Shown here: positions 54,359-63,243 of the stretch, piece by piece | How positions within the stretch are numbered: the stretch's first letter is position 1 | How the letters are laid out: every line of letters starts with the position of its first letter | Assembly: GCF_039543565.1 (NCBI RefSeq) | Contig: NZ_BAABJZ010000103.1 | Span: 1 to 64,000, forward strand | Origin: Ferrimonas pelagia | GTDB taxonomy: Bacteria > Pseudomonadota > Gammaproteobacteria > Enterobacterales > Shewanellaceae | DNA: 64,000 nucleotides | Reading direction: 5' to 3' | Program-made: the position numbers and the translations under genes | Notes under the pieces: generated by a model | What the model was told of the DNA's origin: nothing | The model's database searches: none | Seen by the model: only the letters and a program-made list of their open reading frames with translations

Positions 54359-54686
54359 GCGTCTGTGGCGACACCCAGCGGATCGGGTTGCCCTCGTTGG
54401 CCCGAGCCTGACCCCGGAAGCGGGCGATCCAGAAGATCGCCAGCTCCACCCGCCGCTCGCCATAGTCATGGCTGAGACTCAGCAATGGCTCGGCCTGCTC
54501 GATCTCCAGCCCCACCTCCTCTGCCAGCTCCCGCGCCAACGCCTGAGTTGTCTGCTCGCCCGGCTCCACCTTGCCGCCAGGAAACTCCCATAAGCCGCCC
54601 TGCTCCTGCGCCGGATCCCGCAGTGCCACCAGGATCTCACCCTTCTCATTGACCACCACGCCGATGGCCACTTGGATCGATTGCAT
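54276..54686 (-). CDS. mutT: MutT 8-oxo-dGTP diphosphatase
   Basis: A 136-residue Nudix hydrolase. The Nudix box is GGKVEPGEQ-x5-ARELAEEVGL (about residues 37-59), with catalytic Glu residues in place. The EFPGGK start and the position after secA match E. coli MutT (129 residues). It removes oxidised dGTP before it can be misincorporated. It is separated from secA by a terminator. Its 3' end overlaps the PglL-like gene. Confidence 0.92.
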   Translation of the reverse strand: MQSIQVAIGVVVNEKGEILVALRDPAQEQGGLWEFPGGKVEPGEQTTQALARELAEEVGLEIEQAEPLLSLSHDYGERRVELAIFWIARFRGQARANEGNPIRWVSPQTLTGLAMPAANQPIVSAVLVRLAAEAAR

Positions 54687-54700
54687 TGTCTCTCCTTAAC

Positions 54701-54729
54701 AAAAAGGGCGACCCCATGGGTCGCCCTTT
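54701..54729 (-). terminator. Terminator after secA
   Basis: A perfect 12-bp stem AAAGGGCGACCC/GGGTCGCCCTTT with a CAT loop, followed by TTTTT on the minus strand. It lies between secA and mutT. Confidence 0.9.
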
Positions 54730-54776
54730 GTTCATTTCACTCCCGGTTGCCCGGAGTAGGTACGCGGCGCCCTGCC

Positions 54777-57494
54777 TTAGGACAGCTTACCGTGGCACTG
54801 CTTGTATTTCTTGCCGGAGCCGCATGGGCAAGGATCGTTACGACCCACCTTAGGGCCCTGACGTGGCGCTTCTGCCGCAGGGGCCGATGCCCCCATCTGC
54901 TGAGCCTGTTGATGCTCGAAGGCGCGCTGGCGAGCCAACTGCTCCTCCTGCTCACGGCGTTTCTCTTCCATCGCATCCACATCGGATTGGGCCTGAACCC
55001 GCACCTTGGACAGCAGGGAGATCACATCGGTCTTGAGCGATTCCAGCATGCCCTGGAACAGCTCAAACGACTCGCGCTTGTACTCCTGCTTCGGGTTCTT
55101 CTGGGCGTAGCCGCGCAGGTGAATGCCCTGACGCAGGTGATCCATCGCCGCCAGATGCTCCTTCCACAGGTTGTCCAGCGTTTGCAGCATCACTACTTTC
55201 TCGAACTGGCGCAGTACCTGCTCGCCCACTTGGGCCTCTTTCTCAACGTAGGCGTCATCCCAGGCTTTCACGATCCGCTCGCGCAGCAACTGCTCGTCCA
55301 GATCGTCCTCTTTCTCCAGCCATTCGGCCACAGGCAAGGTCAGCTCAAAGTCGGCCGCCAAACGCGCTTGCAAGCCTGGTACGTCCCACATCTCTTCCAG
55401 TGATTGCGGTGGGATGTACTGGGAAACCACGTTATTCAGTACGTCTTCACGTACCACTTCGATGGTCTCCTTGATGTCCTCATCGTCCATCAGATCGTTA
55501 CGCTGGGCATACACCACCTGGCGCTGATCGTTCGCCACGTCATCGTACTCAAGCAGCTGCTTACGAATATCGAAGTTACGGGCCTCAACCTTACGTTGAG
55601 CGTTCTCGATGGCACGATTCACCCAAGGGTGCTCGATCGCTTCACCGCGCTCCATGCCCAGCTTCTTCATCATGCCTGAGACACGATCCGAGGCGAAGAT
55701 CCGCATCAGGCTGTCTTCCATCGACAGGTAGAAACGAGAAGAACCTGCATCACCCTGACGACCGGAACGGCCACGCAGCTGGTTATCGATCCTGCGGGAT
55801 TCATGACGCTCGGAGGAGATGATATGCAAACCACCAGAGGTCAGCACGGCGTCATGACGTACCTGCCAGTCGGCCTTGATCTTCGCGATCTGCTCATCGG
55901 TTACCTTGTCACCTAAGGCATCGATCTCAGCCTGCCAGCTGCCACCGAGCACGATATCGGTACCACGACCGGCCATGTTGGTCGCGATGGTCACCGCGCC
56001 AGAACGTCCTGCCTGGGCGACGATCTCCGCCTCCTGCTCATGGAACTTGGCGTTAAGGACGTTGTGCTTGATCTTCTCTTTGCGCAACAGGTTCGACAGG
56101 TACTCGGACGATTCAATCGAGATGGTACCCACCAGCACCGGCTGGCCGCGCTCCATACAGTCACGGATATCGGCGATGATCGCCTCAAACTTCTCTTCCG
56201 CGGTCAGGTACACCAGATCGGCCATGTCATTACGGATCATCGGCTTATTGGTTGGAACCACCACGGTATCCAGGTTGTAGATGCTCTGGAATTCAAACGC
56301 TTCGGTATCTGCAGTACCGGTCATACCGGCCAGCTTGTTGTAGATCCGGAAGTAGTTCTGGAAGGTGATGGACGCCAGTGTCTGGTTTTCATTCTGAATA
56401 CGCAGACCCTCTTTCGCCTCCACCGCCTGATGCAGACCTTCAGACCAACGACGGCCCGGCATGGTACGGCCGGTGTGCTCATCGACGATCACCACCTGGC
56501 CTTCATCGTCCACGATGTAATCCACATCGCGCTCAAACAGCATGTGCGCGCGCAGACCGGCGTTAACGTGATGCAACAGGGAGATGTTGGCGGCGCTGTA
56601 GAGCGAGTCGCCCTCCTGCAGCAGGCCGATCTGGATCAGCAACTGCTCCACCTTCTCCTGGCCACGCTCGGTCAGGTGAACCTGCTTGGCCTTCTCGTCA
56701 ACGCTGAAGTCGCCCTCACCGATCTCTTCCTCGGTGTCCTCTTTATCCTGACGGATAAGCTTCGGGATCAACGTATTGACGCGGATGTAGGCTTCCGAGC
56801 TGTCTTCCGCCGCTCCGGAGATGATCAACGGCGTCCGCGCCTCATCGATGAGGATGGAATCCACCTCATCGATCAGAGCGTAGTTCAGCTCACGCTGTAC
56901 CCGCTCCTTGGCGGAAAACGCCATGTTGTCGCGCAGGTAATCGAAGCCAAATTCGTTGTTGGTGCCGTAGGTAATGTCAGCAGCGTAGGCGGCTTGCTTG
57001 TCCGTATGGGCCATGCCAGACAGGTTGATGCCAACGGTCAGACCGAGGAATTCAAACAGTGAGCGGTTCCACTCGGCATCACGGCGAGCCAGGTAGTCGT
57101 TCACGGTGATCACGTGAACCCCTTTGCCGCTCAGTGCGTTAAGGTAGGCAGGCAAGGTGCCGGTCAAGGTCTTACCCTCACCGGTGCGCATCTCGGCTAT
57201 GCGGCCCGACTGCAGCACCATGCCACCGATCATCTGCACATCGAAGTGACGCATACCAAAGACCCGCTTGGAGGCTTCCCGTACGGTCGCAAACGCTTCC
57301 GGTAGGATCGCATCCAAAGACACACCTTCGGCAACACGTTGCTTAAACTCTTCGGTTTTTAGCTTCAGCTGCTCATCGCTCAGCGCTTCCCAGTCCGCTT
57401 CCAGCGCATTGATCTGGGTCACTACCTTGCGCAGCTGCTTGAGGGTTCGTTCGTTCTTACTACCAAATACTTTGGTCAGGACTTTTGAAAACAT
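54777..57494 (-). CDS. secA: SecA preprotein translocase ATPase
   Basis: A 905-residue protein (E. coli SecA 901). Walker A is EMRTGEGKTL near residue 100, then DYLARRDAEW, the DEVDSILIDEARTPLI motor motif, the helical wing and scaffold domains, and a C-terminal zinc site CPCGSGKKYKQCHG for SecB and ribosome contact. It drives protein export through SecYEG. It starts 73 bases after the M23 peptidase gene. No SecM arrest peptide is encoded upstream. Confidence 0.98.
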   Translation of the reverse strand: MFSKVLTKVFGSKNERTLKQLRKVVTQINALEADWEALSDEQLKLKTEEFKQRVAEGVSLDAILPEAFATVREASKRVFGMRHFDVQMIGGMVLQSGRIAEMRTGEGKTLTGTLPAYLNALSGKGVHVITVNDYLARRDAEWNRSLFEFLGLTVGINLSGMAHTDKQAAYAADITYGTNNEFGFDYLRDNMAFSAKERVQRELNYALIDEVDSILIDEARTPLIISGAAEDSSEAYIRVNTLIPKLIRQDKEDTEEEIGEGDFSVDEKAKQVHLTERGQEKVEQLLIQIGLLQEGDSLYSAANISLLHHVNAGLRAHMLFERDVDYIVDDEGQVVIVDEHTGRTMPGRRWSEGLHQAVEAKEGLRIQNENQTLASITFQNYFRIYNKLAGMTGTADTEAFEFQSIYNLDTVVVPTNKPMIRNDMADLVYLTAEEKFEAIIADIRDCMERGQPVLVGTISIESSEYLSNLLRKEKIKHNVLNAKFHEQEAEIVAQAGRSGAVTIATNMAGRGTDIVLGGSWQAEIDALGDKVTDEQIAKIKADWQVRHDAVLTSGGLHIISSERHESRRIDNQLRGRSGRQGDAGSSRFYLSMEDSLMRIFASDRVSGMMKKLGMERGEAIEHPWVNRAIENAQRKVEARNFDIRKQLLEYDDVANDQRQVVYAQRNDLMDDEDIKETIEVVREDVLNNVVSQYIPPQSLEEMWDVPGLQARLAADFELTLPVAEWLEKEDDLDEQLLRERIVKAWDDAYVEKEAQVGEQVLRQFEKVVMLQTLDNLWKEHLAAMDHLRQGIHLRGYAQKNPKQEYKRESFELFQGMLESLKTDVISLLSKVRVQAQSDVDAMEEKRREQEEQLARQRAFEHQQAQQMGASAPAAEAPRQGPKVGRNDPCPCGSGKKYKQCHGKLS

Positions 57495-57519
57495 TGCCTT
57501 ACATCGCTACTGAACACGG

Positions 57520-57546
57520 CAGGCGCCAGCTTCATGCCGGCGCCTG
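57520..57546. repeat. Inverted repeat in the secA leader
   Basis: CAGGCGCC pairs with GGCGCCTG around an eleven-base loop, 26 bases before the secA ATG. It does not cover the apparent ribosome site (TAAGG). It could protect or modulate the secA message. No T tract follows. Confidence 0.45.
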
Positions 57547-57567
57547 GAATATGAATACGGATCCTGT

Positions 57568-58473
57568 CTAACGCTTTGGCTTACGGTAAACGTAGGCCGC
57601 AGGATCCACCTGTCTGTCGTTTTTCATGACTTCGTAGTGGACATGAGGCCCGGTTGATCGGCCGGTACTGCCGATCAGCGCAACCACTTCACCTTTATCC
57701 ACCACCTGGCCCAACTCAACCAGATTTTCCTTATTATGCCCATAACGAGTTTTTAAGCCGTTACCATGATCAATTTCGACCAAATTTCCGTAACCAAACA
57801 TGGTGCCTGAGTACGAGATCACACCGGCGCCGGTGGCGATCACCTCGCCACCTTCCGGTCCAGCAAAATCCAGACCCCGATGCATGGTACGACGCCCATT
57901 GAAGGGATCGTTACGGTAACCGAACGATGAGGACTGCCAGCCGCTGGTCAGCGGTCTGCCGCTCAGATAACGGTCATTATCGATATGGTGATGACGTTCG
58001 AGAGTTTCAAGTAGGGGCAGCTGATTATCGACACGATCCAGCCGTTTTAATAACTGATCCATGTCGGCCAACAACAATGCCAACTCGATCTCATCCTGCG
58101 CCGGTGCGTCCGCACCACCGAGGCCAACCTCACTCGTGAAATCAAACTGATCCGCCAGCTCGGCTCGCTCTGCCAATGCGACGCCCATCGCCTCGACCCG
58201 GTTCATCCGCGCCTGGATCCGTCCCAGCCTTGCGGCCAACACGGATAACTGGGCTTCCGTTTGCTCTCGCAGCTGCTCCAATTCGCCTTGTTGCTGCTGA
58301 TTGCGCAACTGCGCCTGCGCCAGTTCACCTTGGGCTGCGCCGCTGCTACGACTGCTCATCTGCCAAAGGCCTGCGCCCACCGCCACCAACAGGATCGGCA
58401 ACGCCAACCAGGAACGGCCAGGCTCAAAACGTCGAACACCGTGCTTTGTACGGAAAAAGACTGTTACACTCAT
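57568..58473 (-). CDS. M23 family metallopeptidase
   Basis: A 301-residue envelope protein. One N-terminal helix (about 21-39) is followed by a coiled-coil region (about 45-105) and a LytM domain at about 175-295. Zinc ligands are present as HRGLDFA and GPHVHYEV, so the enzyme should be an active peptidoglycan endopeptidase. The architecture resembles Shewanella and Vibrio proteins encoded between dciA and secA. It is divergent from dciA by 29 bases. Confidence 0.88.
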   Translation of the reverse strand: MSVTVFFRTKHGVRRFEPGRSWLALPILLVAVGAGLWQMSSRSSGAAQGELAQAQLRNQQQQGELEQLREQTEAQLSVLAARLGRIQARMNRVEAMGVALAERAELADQFDFTSEVGLGGADAPAQDEIELALLLADMDQLLKRLDRVDNQLPLLETLERHHHIDNDRYLSGRPLTSGWQSSSFGYRNDPFNGRRTMHRGLDFAGPEGGEVIATGAGVISYSGTMFGYGNLVEIDHGNGLKTRYGHNKENLVELGQVVDKGEVVALIGSTGRSTGPHVHYEVMKNDRQVDPAAYVYRKPKR

Positions 58474-58502
58474 CGCGTTGCTTATCTAATTCTTAGTCGT
58501 CA

Positions 58503-58946
58503 ATGAAATCCAAACCGCAAGACATGGCCCAACTGGCCAGCGAACGATTCGCCAAACTGCAAAATCATGCCGGTCAAATGGGCCAGCTACGCCAATGTTT
58601 ATTGCCGCTGCTGGATCCTGCGGTGCATGACCAGATGAAGATCGCCAATCTGCGAGATGGCAAACTGGTGATTGAGCTTGCTTCGGCCGCGTGGGCGACA
58701 CGTCTGCAATACCAACGACTGGATCTGATGTCGGCGTTGCGACGCAACGGATTTCCCATGCTTACGACTATCGAGTTTAAAGTCAACCCGAAGCTCTCCC
58801 AGATAACGCCGAAAAAAGCGGTCGTGACCAAGCAGTTAAGTAGTAATGCGAGCGATCATTTAGAGAGTCTCGCAAATAACGTAGGCGGCGAACTGGGCGA
58901 AAAACTTAAAAAATTGGCCGCCCGAGGGCGGCCAATCAAGAAATGA
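58503..58946 (+). CDS. dciA: DciA family replicative-helicase loader (DUF721)
   Basis: A 147-residue protein with the DUF721 domain (about 12-105; LRDGKLVIELASAAWATRLQ is the core). The C-terminal tail is basic (KKLAARGRPIKK). DciA loads the DnaB helicase in the many bacteria that lack DnaC. The gene is convergent with lpxC by only four bases, and its last codons also form the lpxC terminator. Confidence 0.88.
   Translation: MKSKPQDMAQLASERFAKLQNHAGQMGQLRQCLLPLLDPAVHDQMKIANLRDGKLVIELASAAWATRLQYQRLDLMSALRRNGFPMLTTIEFKVNPKLSQITPKKAVVTKQLSSNASDHLESLANNVGGELGEKLKKLAARGRPIKK
58908..58936 (-). terminator. lpxC terminator embedded in the dciA coding sequence
   Basis: An 11-bp stem ATTGGCCGCCC/GGGCGGCCAAT with a two-base loop is followed on the minus strand by six T residues. 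The hairpin lies 15 bases past the lpxC stop and within the last codons of dciA. Confidence 0.85.
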
Positions 58947-58950
58947 GGCG

Positions 58951-59862
58951 TTAAGCCAAACTCGGTGCCAGATAATCCATCGGCACCTCCTGCGGACGGT
59001 CGAAGCTCACCAGCTCCCAGGCAGAGGCATCCGCCAATACCGCACGCACCAGCACATTATTGAGCGCGTGGCCGGATTTGTGGGCGCGGAACTCACCCAA
59101 GATAGCGTGACCCGCCAGGTAGAGATCACCCACAGCGTCGAGGATCTTGTGCTTCACAAACTCATCGGGATCGCGCAAGCCATCCGGATTAAGGATGCGA
59201 TACTCATCCAGCACGATGGCGTTCTCCATGGTGCCACCCAGACACAGGTTATTGGCCTGCAAGAACTCAATGTCCTTCATAAAGCCAAAGGTCCGTGCCT
59301 TGCTGATCTGGCGACTAAAGGCACTGGCGGAGAAGTCCAGCGCCAATCGCTGAGCGCTACGGCTGATGGCCGGATGATCGAAGTCGATGGAGAAATCCAG
59401 ACGGAAGCCGTTATGCGGACGGAATTCCGCCCACTTATCACCCTCTTCCACACGCACGGTTTTACGCAGACGCAGATACTTTTTGGACGCGGACTGCTCC
59501 GCAATACCGGCGCTTTGCAGCAGGAAAAGGAACGGACTGGCACTGCCATCCATGATCGGGATCTCAGGTGCATCCACTTCGATATAGACGTTATCCACGC
59601 CCAAGCTGGCTAATGCCGCCATCAGGTGCTCAATGGTCAGCACCTTGACGCCCTGCGCATTGGCCAGGCCAGAGCACAGGGTGGTTTCTTTGATCAGATC
59701 AGCACGCGCAGGGATCTCCACCACGGGATCCAGATCGACCCGGCGGAAGACGATCCCGGTATTCACCGGGGCAGGCTTCATCGCGATCGTCACCTTGTTG
59801 CCTGAGTGCAAACCCACTCCGGCAGCTTGGATCGGACGCTGAAGCGTCATCTGTTTACTCAT
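58951..59862 (-). CDS. lpxC: UDP-3-O-acyl-N-acetylglucosamine deacetylase
   Basis: A 303-residue zinc deacetylase (E. coli LpxC 305). Zinc ligands include His79 (TIEHLMAAL) and the late HKILDAVGD pair. The opening LQRPIQAAGVGLHSG and EIPIMDGSASPF are diagnostic. It performs the first committed step of lipid A synthesis. It follows ftsZ as in the usual dcw cluster, with a 134-base gap containing a short inverted repeat. Confidence 0.97.
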   Translation of the reverse strand: MSKQMTLQRPIQAAGVGLHSGNKVTIAMKPAPVNTGIVFRRVDLDPVVEIPARADLIKETTLCSGLANAQGVKVLTIEHLMAALASLGVDNVYIEVDAPEIPIMDGSASPFLFLLQSAGIAEQSASKKYLRLRKTVRVEEGDKWAEFRPHNGFRLDFSIDFDHPAISRSAQRLALDFSASAFSRQISKARTFGFMKDIEFLQANNLCLGGTMENAIVLDEYRILNPDGLRDPDEFVKHKILDAVGDLYLAGHAILGEFRAHKSGHALNNVLVRAVLADASAWELVSFDRPQEVPMDYLAPSLA

Positions 59863-59946
59863 AGAGCACTGCTCCTGCTAACTGATACAACATTAACCAA
59901 ACGGTCGCTATCCTACCACAAATCGGACACATGGCCAAAGAGTGGC

Positions 59947-59961
59947 CGGACCAATGGTCCG
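59947..59961. repeat. Inverted repeat between ftsZ and lpxC
   Basis: CGGACC-AAT-GGTCCG, a six-base perfect palindrome without a following T tract. It may act as a weak stop or processing site between ftsZ and lpxC. Confidence 0.35.
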
Positions 59962-59996
59962 ATCCGCTCAATCGATCTTAGCGACTAAGACGTCGC

Positions 59997-61229
59997 TTAA
60001 TCGGCCTGACGACGCAGAAACGCTGGGATATCCAGGTAGTGTTCCTGACTCTGTGGCTGCTTGGCGGGCGCGGCAGCACCCGTTTGCGCCGGCGCTGCCG
60101 GACGCGATGGCTCAGCCGTCGCGTTGCCGGTCAGGCTCGGCGCGGAATCCACCGCATACTGGGCCGCATTCGGCACCGCCGGTGCTTCAGGCTTGACCTC
60201 AGGCGCGACGTTCGCGCGCGGCTCGGCCGGCTTCGCCACCGGCTTGGACACCAATTGGATATCTGGCTTCTTATCCGCGCCGATCCCGGTCGCGACCACG
60301 GTCACCCGCAGCTCATCGCTCATCTCAGGATCGATCACTGCACCCACCACCACGGTGGCATTCTCAGACGCGTAAGCCTTGACGTGGTTACCCACGGTCT
60401 CGAACTCTTCGATGCTGATATCCAGGCCCGCGGTAATGTTAACCAGAACACCACGGGCGCCAGACAGATCAATATCCTCCAGCAGTGGGCTGGCGACGGC
60501 CGCTTCCGCGGCTTCCTCGGCACGGTCTTCGCCGCGCGCGACACCGGTGCCCATCATGGCGTTACCCATCTCCGACATCACGGTCTTCACATCCGCGAAA
60601 TCGACGTTGATCAGGCCAGGACGGGTGATCAGCTCAGCAATGCCCTGCACCGCGCCCAGCAACACATTGTTGGCCGCCTTGAAGGCATCCAACAGACTGG
60701 TACGACCGCCCAATACCTTCATCAGCTTGTCGTTCGGTACGGTGATCAGCGAATCGACCTGCTTAGACAGCTGCTCGATCCCCTGATCGGCAAAGGCAGA
60801 GCGCTTCTTGCCTTCAAAGGAGAATGGCTTGGTTACCACGGCAACCGTCAAAATGCCCTCCTCCTTCGCCACTTCGGCCACAACCGGAGCGGCACCGGTG
60901 CCGGTCCCCCCGCCCATGCCTGCGGCAATAAACACCATATCCGAGCCGGTAATGGCGGCACGGATGGTTTCCCGATCTTCCAGCGCCGCTTCGCGACCGA
61001 TCTCAGGATTCGCACCGGCACCTAGGCCCTTAGTGACGTTCTTGCCCAATTGAATGGTGGTCTGCGCAGACGATTTGCGCAGCGCCTGTGAGTCGGTGTT
61101 AGCGCAGATAAAATCCACACCTTCAATGGTTTGCTCAACCATATGCTCAACGGCGTTGCCGCCGCCGCCACCGACCCCGATGACCTTGATGACCGCGTCA
61201 TCACTGTGACTGTCGACAATCTCGAACAT
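59997..61229 (-). CDS. ftsZ: FtsZ cell-division GTPase
   Basis: A 410-residue tubulin homologue (E. coli 383). The GTP loop GGGTGTG is near residue 107, with NTDSQAL and the T7-loop NVDFADVKTVM following. A longer Ala/Pro-rich linker (about 320-395) precedes the C-terminal peptide YLDIPAFLRRQ, which binds FtsA, ZipA and ZapD. It forms the division ring. It lies 33 bases after ftsA. Confidence 0.98.
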   Translation of the reverse strand: MFEIVDSHSDDAVIKVIGVGGGGGNAVEHMVEQTIEGVDFICANTDSQALRKSSAQTTIQLGKNVTKGLGAGANPEIGREAALEDRETIRAAITGSDMVFIAAGMGGGTGTGAAPVVAEVAKEEGILTVAVVTKPFSFEGKKRSAFADQGIEQLSKQVDSLITVPNDKLMKVLGGRTSLLDAFKAANNVLLGAVQGIAELITRPGLINVDFADVKTVMSEMGNAMMGTGVARGEDRAEEAAEAAVASPLLEDIDLSGARGVLVNITAGLDISIEEFETVGNHVKAYASENATVVVGAVIDPEMSDELRVTVVATGIGADKKPDIQLVSKPVAKPAEPRANVAPEVKPEAPAVPNAAQYAVDSAPSLTGNATAEPSRPAAPAQTGAAAPAKQPQSQEHYLDIPAFLRRQAD

Positions 61230-61262
61230 GTTTGTATCTCCGTTCAGCCCGCGTCCAAAAAT

Positions 61263-62498
61263 CTAAAATTCGCCCTTGAACCAGCTTTGCATCCTGCCGA
61301 GTAGCTGGCCTAAGCCTTTTTTGGGATCCCGCTCCTGCGCTTTCACTTGCAGTTGCTTCGCCCCGTAATGCAAAAGCCCCACTGCCGTTGCGTAGCTGGG
61401 CTCCCGTATGTATTCGTTCAAACCTTTCAGTGCCAATGGCTGCGCCATCCGTACCGGCATGCCGAAGATCTCCTCGGCCACCGTTTCTGCCCCGTCGATC
61501 TGGGCAGTGCCGCCGGTCAGTACGATCCCCGCCGCCACCTGATCCTCCAGGCCGCTGGAGCGCAGTGCGTCAGACACCAACTCAAACAGCTCCTGGTAGC
61601 GTGGCTCGACGACTTCAGCCAGCGTATGGCGCGACATGCTGCGAGCCGGGCGTCCGCCGACTGACGGCACCTCGATGCTCTCTTCCTGACTCACCAAAGC
61701 CGAGCGGGCACAGGCAAAGTCCACCTTGATCTGCTCGGCATGGCTCAGTGGCGTGCGGAAGATCTTGGCGATGTCGCTGGTGACCTGATTGCCCGCCACC
61801 GGGATCACCGCACAGTGGCGCAACGCGCCGCCGGAGTAGATGGCGATATCGGTGGTGCCGGCGCCCATATCGACCAGACACACGCCCAGATCCTTCTCGT
61901 CCTCGGTCAGCACCGCTTCCGCCGATGCGATGCCTGAGAACACCAGATCATCCACGGCAACGTCACAACGCTCTACGCACTTGGTGATATTGCGCGCCCA
62001 GTCGGACGAGCAGGTCACCATATGCACATTGGCTTCCATCCGCATACCGGACATGCCCACCGGCGAGCGGATCCCCTCCAGCTCATCGATAGTAAAGTCC
62101 TGCGGCAACACGTGCAGGATCCGACGTTCGGTCGGGATCTTGACCGAACGGGCGGTGTGGATCACGTCGTCCACATCGTCCTGCACCACCTCGGCACCGT
62201 CGATCGAGACCATGCCTTTTTCATTCTGACAACTGACGTGATGACCCGAGATACTCAGGTAAACCGACGCCACCTCGCACTCCGCGATGGAGGCCGCCTG
62301 GTTCAGCGCCAGCTTGACGCTGCGCACCACGGAATCGAGGTCATTGACCCCGCCTTTGTCCATCCCTCTGGACAGTTGACTGCCCATGCCTACGATGCTG
62401 ATCTCACCATCCGGCAGCACTTCACCGATCACCGCCGTGGTCTGGGCGGTGCCGATATCCAAGCCCACGATCAGGCTGGTTTCTTGGCTATTGGTCAT
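61263..62498 (-). CDS. ftsA: FtsA cell-division protein
   Basis: A 411-residue actin-like ATPase. It has LIVGLDIGTAQTTAVIGEV at the phosphate-1 region, DMGAGTTDIAIYSGG at phosphate-2 and GIVLTGGTAQIDG at the adenosine motif. The C-terminal amphipathic helix (LLGRMQSWFKGEF) attaches it to the membrane, where it anchors FtsZ. The ATG at 62498 overlaps the ftsQ stop; six more codons upstream are unlikely. Confidence 0.97.
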   Translation of the reverse strand: MTNSQETSLIVGLDIGTAQTTAVIGEVLPDGEISIVGMGSQLSRGMDKGGVNDLDSVVRSVKLALNQAASIAECEVASVYLSISGHHVSCQNEKGMVSIDGAEVVQDDVDDVIHTARSVKIPTERRILHVLPQDFTIDELEGIRSPVGMSGMRMEANVHMVTCSSDWARNITKCVERCDVAVDDLVFSGIASAEAVLTEDEKDLGVCLVDMGAGTTDIAIYSGGALRHCAVIPVAGNQVTSDIAKIFRTPLSHAEQIKVDFACARSALVSQEESIEVPSVGGRPARSMSRHTLAEVVEPRYQELFELVSDALRSSGLEDQVAAGIVLTGGTAQIDGAETVAEEIFGMPVRMAQPLALKGLNEYIREPSYATAVGLLHYGAKQLQVKAQERDPKKGLGQLLGRMQSWFKGEF

Positions 62499-63232
62499 TG
62501 ATCCTGTTCCTGCCATCGCACGGCCAGTCCCGTGTCATAACGTAAATCTACCCGCTCGATCGGGGCTTGTTCGCGCTCCAGCTCAGGCCAGAGATCGATA
62601 AATCGTTGCGCCCGCGCCAGCGTATCGCTGCGCCCGAGCGCCAGCTCGGTGCCACTGGCCAGACGCAGGGTCCAAGCGTGGCGGGCATTCAAACTCAAAG
62701 CTTGCCCTTCAAAGCCGTTTATAGCCAGCAATTCAGACAGTTGCTGCCACATTATCCACACTTTTTGTTCACTTCCGGCCGGTCCGGACAGGTGCGGTAA
62801 TGTCGCCAGCCCCGCACGAGGCGGCGCCTCGAAGGCTTGGGCCCGATCATTGAGCCAGCCGTGATCGTGCCAACGGGCCACCGGCACCTGCTCCAACAGG
62901 TAAACCCGGATCCGATTGGGCCACTCGCGCCGCACCGCGGCACGATCGACCCAGGGCAGCGCCGTTAGGGCTTCGCGGATCACCGCCACATCGGCGGTAA
63001 ACAGTGACCAATTGCCCAGCTCACGCAAGGCCTGGCGCACCTCATCGTCGTCGGTAAACTGCCGCTCGCCGATCAACGCAAGTTCCTCAATGGGCAAGCT
63101 ATCGGCGCTGCGGGTGAATTCCACCACCCACCAGCCGCCGCGCAATAACCCAAGCAGCACCAACAGCAAAAAGCCGAGCCCAAACCACAAGCTCCAGCGA
63201 CGCTCCGGGATCTGAGGCAGAGCCAATTGCAT
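62495..63232 (-). CDS. ftsQ: FtsQ cell-division protein
   Basis: A 245-residue bitopic protein. A short cytoplasmic N-terminus is followed by one helix (about 15-35, WSLWFGLGFLLLVLLGLLR), then a POTRA domain (about 45-115; IGERQFTDDDEVRQAL) and the FtsQ domain. It joins FtsB and FtsL to the divisome. The ATG at 63232 gives this layout; a frame 13 codons longer overlaps ddl and is less likely. Its stop overlaps the ftsA start (ATGA). Confidence 0.95.
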   Translation of the reverse strand: MQLALPQIPERRWSLWFGLGFLLLVLLGLLRGGWWVVEFTRSADSLPIEELALIGERQFTDDDEVRQALRELGNWSLFTADVAVIREALTALPWVDRAAVRREWPNRIRVYLLEQVPVARWHDHGWLNDRAQAFEAPPRAGLATLPHLSGPAGSEQKVWIMWQQLSELLAINGFEGQALSLNARHAWTLRLASGTELALGRSDTLARAQRFIDLWPELEREQAPIERVDLRYDTGLAVRWQEQDQ

Positions 63233-63243
63233 GCCGATCGCCC

